Shown here: positions 22,642 through 32,598 of the stretch, piece after piece
Position numbering within the stretch: the first letter of the stretch is position 1
Layout: each line of letters starts with the position of its first letter
Position numbers and translations under genes: made by a program
Notes under the pieces: model-generated
Told to the model about the DNA's origin: nothing
Database searches by the model: none
The model's input: the letters and a program-made list of their open reading frames with translations, nothing else
Assembly (NCBI RefSeq): GCF_002994745.2
Contig: NC_037092.1
Coordinates: forward strand, 13,445,501 to 13,509,500
Direction: 5' to 3'
Length of the DNA: 64,000 nt
DNA from: Rosa chinensis
Lineage: Eukaryota; Streptophyta; Magnoliopsida; Rosales; Rosaceae

Positions 22642-23093
22642 TTTAAACAATCCGTGGATTAAGAAAATCCATGGATTATAAAAACTCAAATAAAGTCTTT
22701 TAAAATCTGAATTGAATACACCCCCCCCCCCCGGTAGAATAGTGTACTGGAGAAGCTGAAGAAGAATTCATCGATAAAAAAAAGAAGAGGTAGAAGAAGA
22801 ATATGGATGTGAGATAATTAAGCTTTGAAATTAAGGTTTTCAAATTTTCAAAGCTTAATTATCTCACATCCCCACTCTTCTTCTTCCTCTTTTGTTTTTT
22901 CTCAATGAATTCTTCTTCATCTTCTCCAGTATTCTACGCTTTTTATTTTTTTATTTCTTTTTTGTACAAGAACCTTCTAACACTTGTCCTCGTCTTCTTC
23001 TATTTTTGGGGTTGAATTTTTCACTCCTCCCTGACATTCACTCACTTCTAATGTTCTTATACATACTATTTTTTGTATTGTTGATTAAACATC

Positions 23094-23359
23094 CCTCATG
23101 ACATTCACTCATTAAATTACCTAAGAAAATTGCAAAATTAGTTAATTAACAGTGTGCTTGTGTCAGTATTTAGTATGTACATGACAATAAAATGACCAAT
23201 TTACCCTTTATTATTAATTTTTTTCTTACTTTGTTCCATATAATACAAAAAGTAAAAGAAATTTTTTTTATGGGCATTGTTGTTTTTGGAGAAGAAAGTT
23301 GCAATTGCAGAATTAGGTGTGAGGAAGAGGAAACAAGGGAAGAAGCCCAAAGAAATTTT
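23094..23359. other. Spacer before the segmental duplication
   Basis: AT-rich sequence after the fold-back arm; no gene or repeat border recognised. Confidence 0.4.
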
Positions 23360-23969
23360 TTTCATGGTTGTCACCTACTTGTCGATATGAGCTTGTCGAT
23401 ATATCATGAGATCATATTGTGATAAATTGAAGCATGCTAGATTTACGTAATTTCAGTTTTCTTGGTTTGCGATCCGTGAGGATCCGACCTTTGGATCATC
23501 TTATAATTTTGAGAAATTGATCCTAGAAGTGTTCCGAAGACCTTGGGAGATCTTAGAGGGAGTTTTGTCTTGATTGACGAAATCTTCAGTTTTGGGTTCA
23601 AATGCTCGGTTCGAACTGTAACCGCTTTCGTTTTAATCGTTTACTAAGTTGAGACCTTATTTTACTTAGGTGATTGACAGAGAGTGTTCTATACTTTATC
23701 TCGGCTATAAGAGAAGACGCAGCAGGATTTAGAGGTGAGTTAATCTCATGTGGATCATTTATAAACCGAGTTACATTATTCTTCAGTTTAATCGCTAAAT
23801 TGTGAAATTGTTTTCTAGAAATAAATATTTGTTTTAAATTATATGAACTTGATAGGCTATGGTTCATAGGTAAGTAAAATGAAATTTTTAGTATAAAAAT
23901 GATTTTTTCGAGTTTTACGATTGTGTACTATAATTGGTATTAGTGGCATTCCTGAGTGGATGACTACAA

Positions 23970-24003
<34 letters not shown>

Positions 24004-24914
24004 TTACATGAAATGTATATCTTGATGGCGTGACATTTTTGATGTGCATAATAAATTATGATTTTATTCAAGTTGTTGTTTTGAGCATTTAATCTTTGCG
24101 GGAATACAATACATCATGTAATTGTTGATTTTATTGTGTTGAAAGAGTATTTGAGTTTTAGAGTAACATTTTGAGTCATGTGGGATTTTTTTTAATGTTT
24201 TCAGTCTACAAACTAGTGTCACAGTATTGACAGAGGCAATTATATGGGGAACCATGCATTTGGCCTGGTGAGTGGTTACTATCCGTTAGATCTCTAGTTT
24301 GGCTGCCATTGCATGGCATGGGGGTAACACGTGGGTTACTTAAGGCCCATGAATATGCGTTTTTAAAAGAGAGTTTCGGGTGGTTTCTTTCTTTTAATTC
24401 CATTGAGGGACTTGGGTTCTTACTAAATTGTGGAGTTGGTTTCGAATTGCTTTAATTTTATTCTTGAGTGGAGAAATTGTCAAGCATGTAGGTTGAGTCA
24501 TTTTATTTGAGTTTACTCATACGAACTTAAAAAACTTACCGGGTTTGTTGTTTACAATCCGGCGCACTATTCCATAGTGTGGGGGTTATTCCTGTAGGTC
24601 AAGACCACCAGGATTGAGATCATGGCGTGTAGTTGTAGCAGAGTTAGGTTCATAACCTATTTTGTTATCATTCTGCCGTATGTAGTATATATGCTCTTAG
24701 TGAGCGTTTACATTTGTACTTTGATGCTTTCGAGTTTATGTAAACACGTGGTGATGTAATATTTGACTCTAGTGATTGAGCCTATTTTAACATTTGTGAT
24801 TTCAGTTGTTTTGTTTCTTAGTTTAAATGAAACAAAATTCTAAGCATTTAGGCTTTTGTTGAGTTATCGCTTTTTGGATTTGAATTCTTTTATTCAAAAT
24901 TTAGGGAGTGACAT
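23360..24914 (+). repeat. Truncated long LTR (Gypsy-type), 3' part
   Basis: It ends AAATTTAGGGAGTGACA at 24914, like the AAATTAGGGGCGTGACA end of the solo LTR at 18060 read on the minus strand. Another shared block is ACCGGGTTTGTTGTTTACAATCCGG (24539-24563), which corresponds to the TTACCGGGTTTGTTGTGTGG block of the solo LTR. An (AT)n tract lies at about 23970-23992. The 5' part of the LTR is missing. Confidence 0.7.
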
Positions 24915-25035
24915 AACTATTGGCTACCCGAATCCAATTAGTTACACCGGCCCAATTATGTGATCAGATATTACTTTTTTTTTTTTTTTTTTTTTTTTTT
25001 GAGTTGTTGTTGTGCATAGTTTTAGATTTATTTTA

Positions 25036-26659
25036 GGGAGGGTCCTTGACCCAAAGCCCCAAAATGAGGGAAAATTATCCCACTTACCCCAACAAGAGAT
25101 TTTTGTTCCCACCTACCCAAATGAATAGAAAATGACCATTTTGCCCTCAAACTAATTAAAGAATTACAATGACATCATCAACATCAACCCCTCTCTCTTT
25201 CTCCTCCCGATCTGAAACTCTCTCTCTCTTTCTCTCTCCACCTCTGGCCGGCGTCGATTCACTCCCCGATCTCTAGCTCAGGCGCGGTTCGACATCTAGC
25301 CCAGATTCCGTTGCAGCTCACTGGTGAGTTTGGCCCCATCCAACCGCTGTCGCACTGACAAGGACAGACAAGGACAACCAGACGACGTCGTCGATGGCCT
25401 CTGAATGCCTCGCCGATGATGAAATTGAAACAGAGGACTCCATGGCCGATGTAGAGCCGCCGACAATTCACAATGAGGAATTCTAGTGGCAGAGAGTGGA
25501 GAAGCTCTGAGAAGATGTGAAACAGTTCGGCCAGGAAATGATTGACGACGGCGGAGGGGCCCAGATAGCTTAGACAGCAGGAAGCTTCTTCTTCTTCATT
25601 CATCAGGTTCCGAAATCGTGTCTGGAGTAGAAAAGGAGTTCAGCAACAGCTTCTCTGCGGCAAATGGTCGAACACCTTATATGCACTTTTTTGGAGCTAC
25701 GTAGCAGCTCAGGGGAGTGAACCTAGTAGTTTAGCCATTGATAGGTTTGAATAAGAATGTTCTTGTTTATAATGGTGTGTATCTGTTTTTGAATTTTCAG
25801 GTGTTTTGGATTGGTTTGCTTGGTTTTGTGTGTTGGGTTTTGATTTAGTATGGTGTTATATCAGTGGAATATTTAGTGAATTTCTAGCTTTTTTTCCCCT
25901 TTTTTTGGTAATATGGGGCAGAAGGCCCAGAATGGAAGAAAAATGAAGGAAAAAAAGGTTTTATTGGGCCAAAAGAAGTGTGTTAAGGGTCTATTGGGGG
26001 GCAATAGACGTTTTGAATTGATGTAATATTTTCATTTTTATCTTTAATCAAAGTTTTATTTGTCTAAATGTAGGAAGATTAGTTCTTATTCTGGCGACTG
26101 AAAGTCCTATGAGGGGGCAATAGACATCTATTGGGGGGCAATACATGGCTGATAGTCGTTTATTGGGGGGCAATAGACCAAAAGTTTTATTGGGGAGCAA
26201 TAGACCTCTATTGCCCCTTTATTAGTGGGCAATAGATGTCTATTGGGGTAATAAACATTTCCGGTGAGGTTTTCTGAAATGTTTGATGGGCGGTGGCCGG
26301 TGGCTGGTGACAGGAATCCGGCGAAAGTTGGCGGGAATCCAGCCATCGGTGACTCAATTTTGGCGAAAGTTAGCTGGATTCCGGCTACCGGTGACAGGAT
26401 TTCTGCGGCTGGTAATGGGCTCCGGTGAAGTCTCCTATGGTTTCTCTCTCTTCTATTTTTTTTTTTCTCTCTCTCTCTCTAAGTAACAAAGAGGTGAGGG
26501 GTAAAATGGTATTAAAATAAAAATAAAAACATAAAATAAATCTTAATGGGGTATTAGGGAAGACTCCCTTAGATTGTATTGGGTAAGAGGGAATTAAAAA
26601 ACTTAATGGAGTAAGTGCGAAAAAAAATCCCTAGAAATTGAGTAAATTGTCAAAAACCC
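25036..26659. mobile_element. Mutator-like non-autonomous element, 1.6 kb, same family as 11572-12870
   Basis: It is flanked by the 9-bp repeat TTTATTTTA (25027-25035 and 26660-26668); copy B of the duplication has a single (G)TTATTTTA at this place, which proves the insertion. The ends are weakly inverted (GGGAGGGTCCTTGACC against GGGTTTTTGACAATTT), with ACTTAC(C/T)CCA and TACCCAA words further in, as in 11572-12870. The interior holds several ATTGGGGGGCAATAGA words and a possible captured coding fragment at 25394-25580. Confidence 0.85.
25394..25580 (+). pseudogene. Possible captured gene fragment, perhaps ISE2/DExH15-like helicase N-terminal region
   Basis: The plus-strand translation from ATG 25394 reads MASECLADDEIETEDSMADV, then after a stop 'WQRVEKL*EDVKQFGQEMID'. 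The pattern RWQRVEKL..EV..FG..MIDV resembles what I remember of the stretch before the helicase core in plant DExH15 (ISE2). Stops interrupt it at two or more places. Identification is from memory of a short motif and could be wrong; the presence of an acidic, helical coding-like segment is better supported. Confidence 0.3.
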
Positions 26660-28020
26660 TTTATTTTACTTGAATAACTTGCAGTGGGTAACTTTTTTAA
26701 CTTTTCGATTAGTAAATGGATATATGAAAAAAAAAAAAAAAAAAAAACAATGTTCCCAGCCGATAATCACTTTGCAATTTGGCGCCAGCATTGCTTCCAG
26801 AAACGCGATGATCAAGCAATTTGATCAGATTATCCTTTGGTTGGTGTTTGTTGATGCATTACCATCGCAATAAGCTAGTTGTAACTTCTTTAAATACATC
26901 ATCAGCAACCATGCATGCATGCCAGACCAAAAACAAAATGCATGCATAAACCCAATTGATGCAAGGGCTAGTGCAGAATAGCAGTTCAATGCAAAAAGAT
27001 AATTAAACAGACACATCTGTCGTAGCTCTCCTTCTGAAATTAACTAAGATCAACTCTGTAAAAGCCCTCTGTAGCACCGTCGTCTATTGCGGATCAACCG
27101 GGTTACCGGGGAAAGAGACCGACTGAACAAGGAATAAGACCAACCAATTTCTATATCCTGCAAGTGGTGGAACTACTTGGTCTGGTAACTATCATCAAAA
27201 AGTGCATACGTGCATTGATTATGAACATTGTTCCATTAATATAATTACCATACAACACTAGCACGTGATAATTTGGTACATAAAAAATAAAGGTTTTTTT
27301 TTTTAAATGTACTAAGTAAATTTTTTACACCCAACAAGATTATAAAATCTCTTAGTATACCCAACAAATTTTTCAATAATATCCTTTGTTTAATAAAACC
27401 TAGCAAAACATATATAGACGTACTAAAAAAAAATTGCGAACCCAGCAAACCCGAACTTTATTCGCGATAACCTTTAACGACACTCAGAAGTTTTTGTTTC
27501 TTTGACATTAAAAAAAACCTTCTTCTTTACAAAATAGTTTTATTAGGTGGTTTCTTGCTGAATAAAGTAGTTTTATTCAGTGCTTGTTGATCGAACAAAT
27601 AATGTTCCTTCGGTCATTTACTACTGAGTCAAATAACTTTTTATTTTTTTAATGTTAAGTCATAAATAAAAATATGCATACCTTATTAGAAGCCTCTGAA
27701 ATCATGATTGCACTTACAACTTTGTCGCTATTATGCGTATTAAACCTAATAGATTAAGTAATTATAATGAAAAGTGAAATTTGAGTTCAAAATTTTTGCT
27801 AGAAGAAAACGATGTTGTTACATGAACACTATGAAGTATGTGAACTACTGGGTACAAATAGAAAACATGATTTCAAATTTTACGTTTTTTTTTTATTATC
27901 ATCTTTTAATACCTTGACTTTTAACGTCATTTGTTACAAGAAGCATAAATGTCTTTTCAAACACAATTGATTGGTTGGAAATAGTTAGATATTTGTTGGA
28001 TAAGTGGCATTTAGAAAGAC

Positions 28021-30155
28021 CATGAAATAATTATTTTGAAAAGGAGTGGATCATTTGAAAAGACTTTTTACAATAAAAACCAAAACAGTTACCATCCCTC
28101 TTATTTCTCTTTCGTTTGGAATATTGACGAGTCGAGAGGCCGGTTAGTCAAGTTGTCCAACCGAGACCTTCTCATCACTCCATGTTTCCTTTTTTAATAT
28201 CTTAAATTTTATCTTTTTGTAGTGTGAATTGTGTTTTTAGTTGAGATACTATAAGAGAAAACATGGGGTGTGAATTGTAAAATAGAGAGTGTAAAAATAT
28301 TGATAGCTAGTGTTTTATTTTTCTTTATAAGAAAGATAGCCCATTAAAACTGAATTTGTTTGATAAGTTTTACCTTTTATATAGGCAAAATTGTGAAAAG
28401 ATTCTCGCTTTAAATCTCTAGCACTCCAAATCAACCAGATATATCCAAACTATTTGGTGCATATTTCTCTCCTGGCGTGGAATAAAATTTTCAACCATTC
28501 AGATCCACTGATTTCTAATTATGAATTAACGTGCTAATCGTTGCTTCTCTAGTCGTGCTAAAAGTAGGGTTTGCATAGAAAATGCTAGCATAGTGGTACT
28601 AGTCACTTGCCCCAAGCTTTGGTTCCGTCACTCTCAAACATGTTTCCAAACCTATATTTGAGTCTATCAATATAATTAGATATTTTTTTGGATAAACTGT
28701 TTGGACCAAGTCTCAGGCATTTGGTTCTCGTTATTTAGGTCATGATCAACAACTACTGCAATTTGCCCAACTTATGTTATGAAGTCCTCGAGTAGAAGTC
28801 CTCCTTCCGTGGGCAGTGTGTTTGGATGAGGGAAAAAATTATAGAATTTAATTGAAATTGAAGATTTCATAATTCTTAAAAATCAATTCCCTTTGACATT
28901 ATCAGATTGAAAATTTTAAATTTCTCTGTGGAAAAAAAAAAATAACGAGGCAATTCATTATTTAAATTCCCCACTTTAATTTCCACCAAAATATGTGTTA
29001 TTTACAAATTCCTTTGCAATATTCAATTTTTGTTTCCCAAACAAGGCTTTTTTCTATTTTATTTTTTTATTTGTTTTAAACTTTTTAAATTTATTACACA
29101 TTACAACCAAATAATAGAAATTGCAATTATTGAAATTTTAGATTGATGGAGTTAAAGATTCCACTATTTATAAATTCCCATAGATTTTATAATTTTCTCA
29201 TCCAAACGCACTCCTTAGAATAGGCGTGTGGAAATAAATGATTGAATAGACGAATTGTTTCGCTTTGGATTCTATAAATTCAGTATCATGTGGGCTCCAA
29301 TATTGATAAGTCAATATGTCAATGTAGTCTCTGTCTTTTATATGCAAGTATATACTATCTGTGTCCTTTTTTTATTTTTATTTTTGAGAAGATATATTAT
29401 CTGTGCGTAGAGAATAAAAGATATAAAAATATGAGAAATTTTATGGACACACCCCTATATACTAAATACACATTCTTTCTTTTACACACTCAACATCAAA
29501 TTTCATGGGTTGATAAATTAATAAAAGAGGCATTTTTATTAAAATATAGTTTTTTGGAATTGGATATATTCTCCTAGCCTCTGTTCATTGTTAGAGATAC
29601 CAATAATCATATCTATTGAGAACATAGTTCTTTTTGGTAAACATATATATTGAAACTGGGAACAAGCTGCTCATATCAATTGAAGGAACTATGTTCAAAT
29701 TGTTTATGCAATCGTATTGGGAGAATTATTGACTTGATACCCATTTTTTGATCTGCTTGCTGCAAATACTCCTACATATATCATAAATAGCATCTATTCT
29801 ACGCTTTGGTTTGGTTCAGCTTGGTACATAATTATATGCTAATTACAATCATCAATATCAACTACGATTATTATACATCATCGATTAAATGGAAAAGAGT
29901 AAGATCATTATCATATTCATTAACCTAGACTCAGATTGTTTTCTTTACAGAAGCAATGTTAATGTTCTAACAAAATGACATGGATGACTTTGCTTGTTTT
30001 AATTGGAGTATTTCACTCTTTTTGCAGCCTTGCTTCCATCAAAATTTTTGGTAAACCATATAGAGTGAGGGAGAGAATTGTTCTAATCTAGAAAAGTCAT
30101 GCTTGATTCATTTATGACACCACAGTATTATGAATGAGGGTAGTTTAGGAAGTTT
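28021..30155. other. AT-rich intergenic DNA
   Basis: No gene is recognised. It contains one MITE-like element (28813-29214) and otherwise AT-rich sequence without coding signals on either strand. Confidence 0.5.
28813..29214. mobile_element. MITE-like element, about 400 bp
   Basis: Inverted termini AGTGTGTTTGGATGAG (left, 28815-28830) and AGTGCGTTTGGATGAG (right, reverse complement), continued by similar A/T-rich words (AAAATTATA(G/A)AAT). AT-rich and non-coding. No clear TSD, so borders and superfamily are open. Confidence 0.65.
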
Positions 30156-30167
30156 AGGGTGGTGTTT

Positions 30168-30321
30168 TTTTTTTTTTTTTGATTGTTCAATCACACAGTG
30201 TCCTCAAAGGCTTCCTAGGCCCAGAGACTAATCCGTGCTCGGGGGATCTTGTCAGAACGCTTCCTCTCCCCTGGCCACCAAGAATATATTGGGATTTAAC
30301 TCCAATAAGCGTCGGCGGGAT
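30168..30321 (-). mobile_element. Short non-LTR insertion (SINE-like), 154 bp
   Basis: The 12-bp TSD AGGGTGGTGTTT (30156-30167 and 30322-30333) flanks a segment that starts with a T-run on the plus strand, i.e. a poly(A) tail on the minus strand. The body has no ORF. Size and structure fit a SINE. Clear A- and B-box promoter motifs were not identified, so a short truncated LINE is also possible. Confidence 0.7.
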
Positions 30322-30517
30322 AGGGTGGTGTTTCTAGTACAATGTGAAAATAACAAAGTTATTAGTTGGTGTATTAAGTATGAGATGTGCATTTAGTATT
30401 AAGCAATGTGGGAATAAAATTTCTCTAAAAATATAATGAAATTGGTGTTAATGAAACATGGTGTTTGTGATTCTACCCCAACAAGTTAATTATAGATGTA
30501 ATTATTCAATATATCAA

Positions 30518-30636
30518 GTTTCTTTTTTTTTTTTTTTTTTTTCCGGGCAGCAAGCCCGAATTAACAAAAACCAGATGAAGTCAGCCAAGATGTCTGTAGA
30601 TGACCTTTCTAGGACGAGGAATATCATAATATCATC
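30518..30636 (-). mobile_element. Possible 3' tail of another non-LTR element, interrupted by the 21-kb nest
   Basis: A long T-run (30518-30541) followed by CCGGGCAGCAAGCCCGAATT looks like a reversed poly(A) tail and 3' UTR. The sequence resumes at 51996 (TAAAAGGGCTTCAATCACC) after the nest. No TSD was found for this outermost element, so it is tentative. Confidence 0.4.
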
Positions 30637-30651
30637 TAGAGGTGGCAAATA

Positions 30652-30755
30652 GGCCGCTAAGCACGAGCACGGCATGGACCAAGCCCGTTAGTGGCCCGGC
30701 ATGGCCGCTAAGCACGAGCACGGCATGGACCAAGCCCGTTAGTGGCCCGGCATGA
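30652..30755. repeat. 51-bp tandem duplication in the outer hAT-like element
   Basis: GGCCGCTAAGCACGAGCACG... is repeated with a period of 51 bp (30652 and 30703), the two copies being nearly identical. It is absent from the inner copy of the family. Confidence 0.9.
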
Positions 30756-30762
30756 CCCGAGC

Positions 30763-31615
30763 TAGGCCTGGGACTTAGAACCGAAAAACTGGAGGATCCG
30801 CACCAAACCAGACCGAAAAACCCAGTTCGGTTCGGTTCTCAAACAATTTGACATCACTATTTTACTGTTCGGTTCTTTATGTTGCATCACTGGTTCGGTT
30901 CAGGTGCTTGTGTTTAAAAATTTCTGGGAACCGAAGTGCATGTGTCGTTCTGTAATTAGACATTTGACTGAGCTTATTTCTATAAAATAAGCTAGGCCAC
31001 ATGAGATTAACCCTCTCATCCTATCTCAAACTCATCATGTGTCGTTATGTGATTAGTACTTTAACTGAGCTTACTTCTCTAAAATAAGCTAGGCCACAGG
31101 AGATTAACTCTCTCATCCCATCTCAAACTCATCTTTCATACCTAGAAATCCCGATCAATTCTTCATCCCCAAATTAAACCCTCAAACCCATCTCAGTATC
31201 CCACACTTATTCCATCCCTCACCCATCTCAGTTCTCTCTTCTTCTTCTCTCCAAAACACTCTTTCTCTCCCTCTCTCTCTCTCCCTCCCTCCCTCCTTCT
31301 TTCGGACTCTTCCTCTCTCAAATCGACTTGGCTCTGTCATCACACTCTCCCACAACATTGTATTGATGCTTCCGAGATATAGACAACGCCGCAGCCGCCG
31401 ACAACTCATCTCCACTGTCAATTGACTCGATTCTTGGCCTCTTAGAGACCCGAATAGATGGAACCGGAAAATGGCAACAACCGAACCGATTGAACTCGGT
31501 TTGGTTCTACAGCGGTTATGGGAATTTTCACCTAAAACCCGAAACGATTTCCTAGCAGCAGTTTCGGCAATGGTTCCTTGCAATTTTAATAGGATACGAA
31601 TCGATCTCAGGCCTA
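30763..31615. mobile_element. Second hAT-like non-autonomous element, 853 bp
   Basis: The termini TAGGCCTGGGA and (reverse complement) TAGGCCTGAGA are flanked by an 8-bp TSD, ACCCGAGC (30755-30762) against ACCCAAGC (31616-31623), one mismatch. The inside has CGGTTCGGTTC-rich ends, a tandem duplication of period 98 bp (from 30941 and 31039) and a pyrimidine-rich tract near 31230-31320. Non-coding. Confidence 0.85.
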
Positions 31616-31877
31616 ACCCAAGCACGTTAGAATAACAGGTCGGGACAATGATGAGATTTGAAATATTAGACCTCTTTATTTAAAATCTCATGACAATTCC
31701 ACCAATGCTATTTCTTTTATGTTATCAAAATAGTGAAATAAAACATTATATCCTTGTTTTGATATAAAATATTTTTTCTAAATATTAAATATATGTTTAT
31801 TAATAAAGACTAATCTTATAATAATACAACTATTTTTTTTTTTAATAAGGACGTCAGATTATATTTAGACAATAGAA

Positions 31878-32598
31878 CTATTGTGTACATAGTGTGGCTA
31901 AGAAGCCACTGATCTCCATGGGAACAAACCCACTCCAATACAAGTTAAAGTTCGAAACTAGTGCAAACTTGGCAAGCTTATGGGCTACCTTGTTAGCATC
32001 TCTATAAATATAAGTAAAACTTGAACTTGGTAAAGTCTCCAAACAACATGAGATGTCATCATAGATCCTTCCCAATGTCGAGGTATTCCCGCCTGAAGAA
32101 GAAATAGCATTGACTACTCCTTGACAATCAGATTCAAAGCAAACCGGGGAAAGCCCATATTGCTGCACTAAATGACCGGCAGCTTTGCATGCCAAAGCAT
32201 CTACAGTCTGTTGGGACAGGACAAACCCAACCTTTGAGCAAACATCTCCCAACACAGCACCATCACTGTCCCTGATGATCACCCCAATGCTACCTGTACA
32301 TGAAGACGATCAAAAGCTCCATCACAGTTGGCTTTGAGCCATTCAAGTGTCGGATAATGCCACTGGGCAGGACTGCTAATTCGAGACACCCTCTCTACGG
32401 ATCTTGTAGACCGATGAAGATGGTAAAAAGAGTTTATTTGAGAGGCTAATTGAATAAGAGTCCCTTGCTTACCAGACCAAAGTCGTCCATTTCTTTCCTT
32501 CCAAACAAACCAAAGTGAGGTCAGAAACAAGGAGGACCCTACCTTGGATAATAACCTCATACACATAGAAAACCAATCCACCACGGTGCACTGGGAAG
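31878..32598 (-). pseudogene. LINE ORF2: RNase H (RVT_3) domain and end of zf-RVT
   Basis: The 32282-31878 frame shows 'SDGAVLGD', 'ALACKAAGHLVQQYGL', 'VCFESDCQGVVNAI' and 'YIYRDANKVAHKLAKFA', the RVT_3 type RNase H found at the C-terminus of plant L1 LINEs. The 32598-32279 frame is the upstream part ('SLWFVWKERNGRLW', 'LKANCDGAFD'). A one-base frame change joins them. Directly upstream the protein is split by the inner hAT-like element. Confidence 0.88.

Larger units (their letters stand above)
17944..22732. mobile_element. Element with G-run/C-run termini inserted in the fold-back arm
   Basis: The left end is a 15-base G-run followed by TGTATTCATTTAAG. The right end in reverse complement is a 12-base G-run followed by TGTATTCAATTCAGATTTTA. 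These are inverted termini of the GGGGTGTATTCAATT type seen in plant MITE families. After removing the nested solo LTR and MULE it is about 0.9 kb and non-coding. Flanking bases (TAA left, TAG right; the other arm of the hairpin has GTAG) suggest a TA or TNA target, so PIF/Harbinger or Tc1/mariner is possible; I cannot decide. Confidence 0.6.
17801..23093. mobile_element. Long fold-back (hairpin) element, its left arm split by later insertions
   Basis: The arms are 17801-17929 continued by 22733-22830 on the left, and 22846-23093 on the right, with a loop of about 15 bp at 22831-22845. Outer arm words such as TTAATCAACAATAC, ATTAGAAGTGAGTGAATGTC, GAGGACAAGTGTT and AAGGTTCTTGTA pair with their reverse complements at 22965-23093. 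Inner words such as GAAGAAGAATTCAT and GGATGTGAGATAATTAAGCT pair across the loop. Without the insertion at 17944-22732 the arms would be about 240 bp each, with high identity. No coding region is seen; the superfamily is unknown. Confidence 0.75.
23360..28020 (+). repeat. Segmental duplication, copy A
   Basis: It matches 56985-62373 in the same order and orientation, starting CATGGTTGTCACC and ending near TTAGATATTTGTTGG(A/G)TA(A/C)GTGGCATTTAGA. It consists of an LTR 3' part (to 24914) and a downstream non-coding part (24915-28020) that includes TAACTATTGGCT, CAATTAGTTACACCGGCCCA and, beyond the insertion, ATGTTCCCAGCCGATAATCA. Copy A has an extra MULE-type element at 25036-26659. It lacks the LINE and hAT insertions present in copy B. 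Confidence 0.9.
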
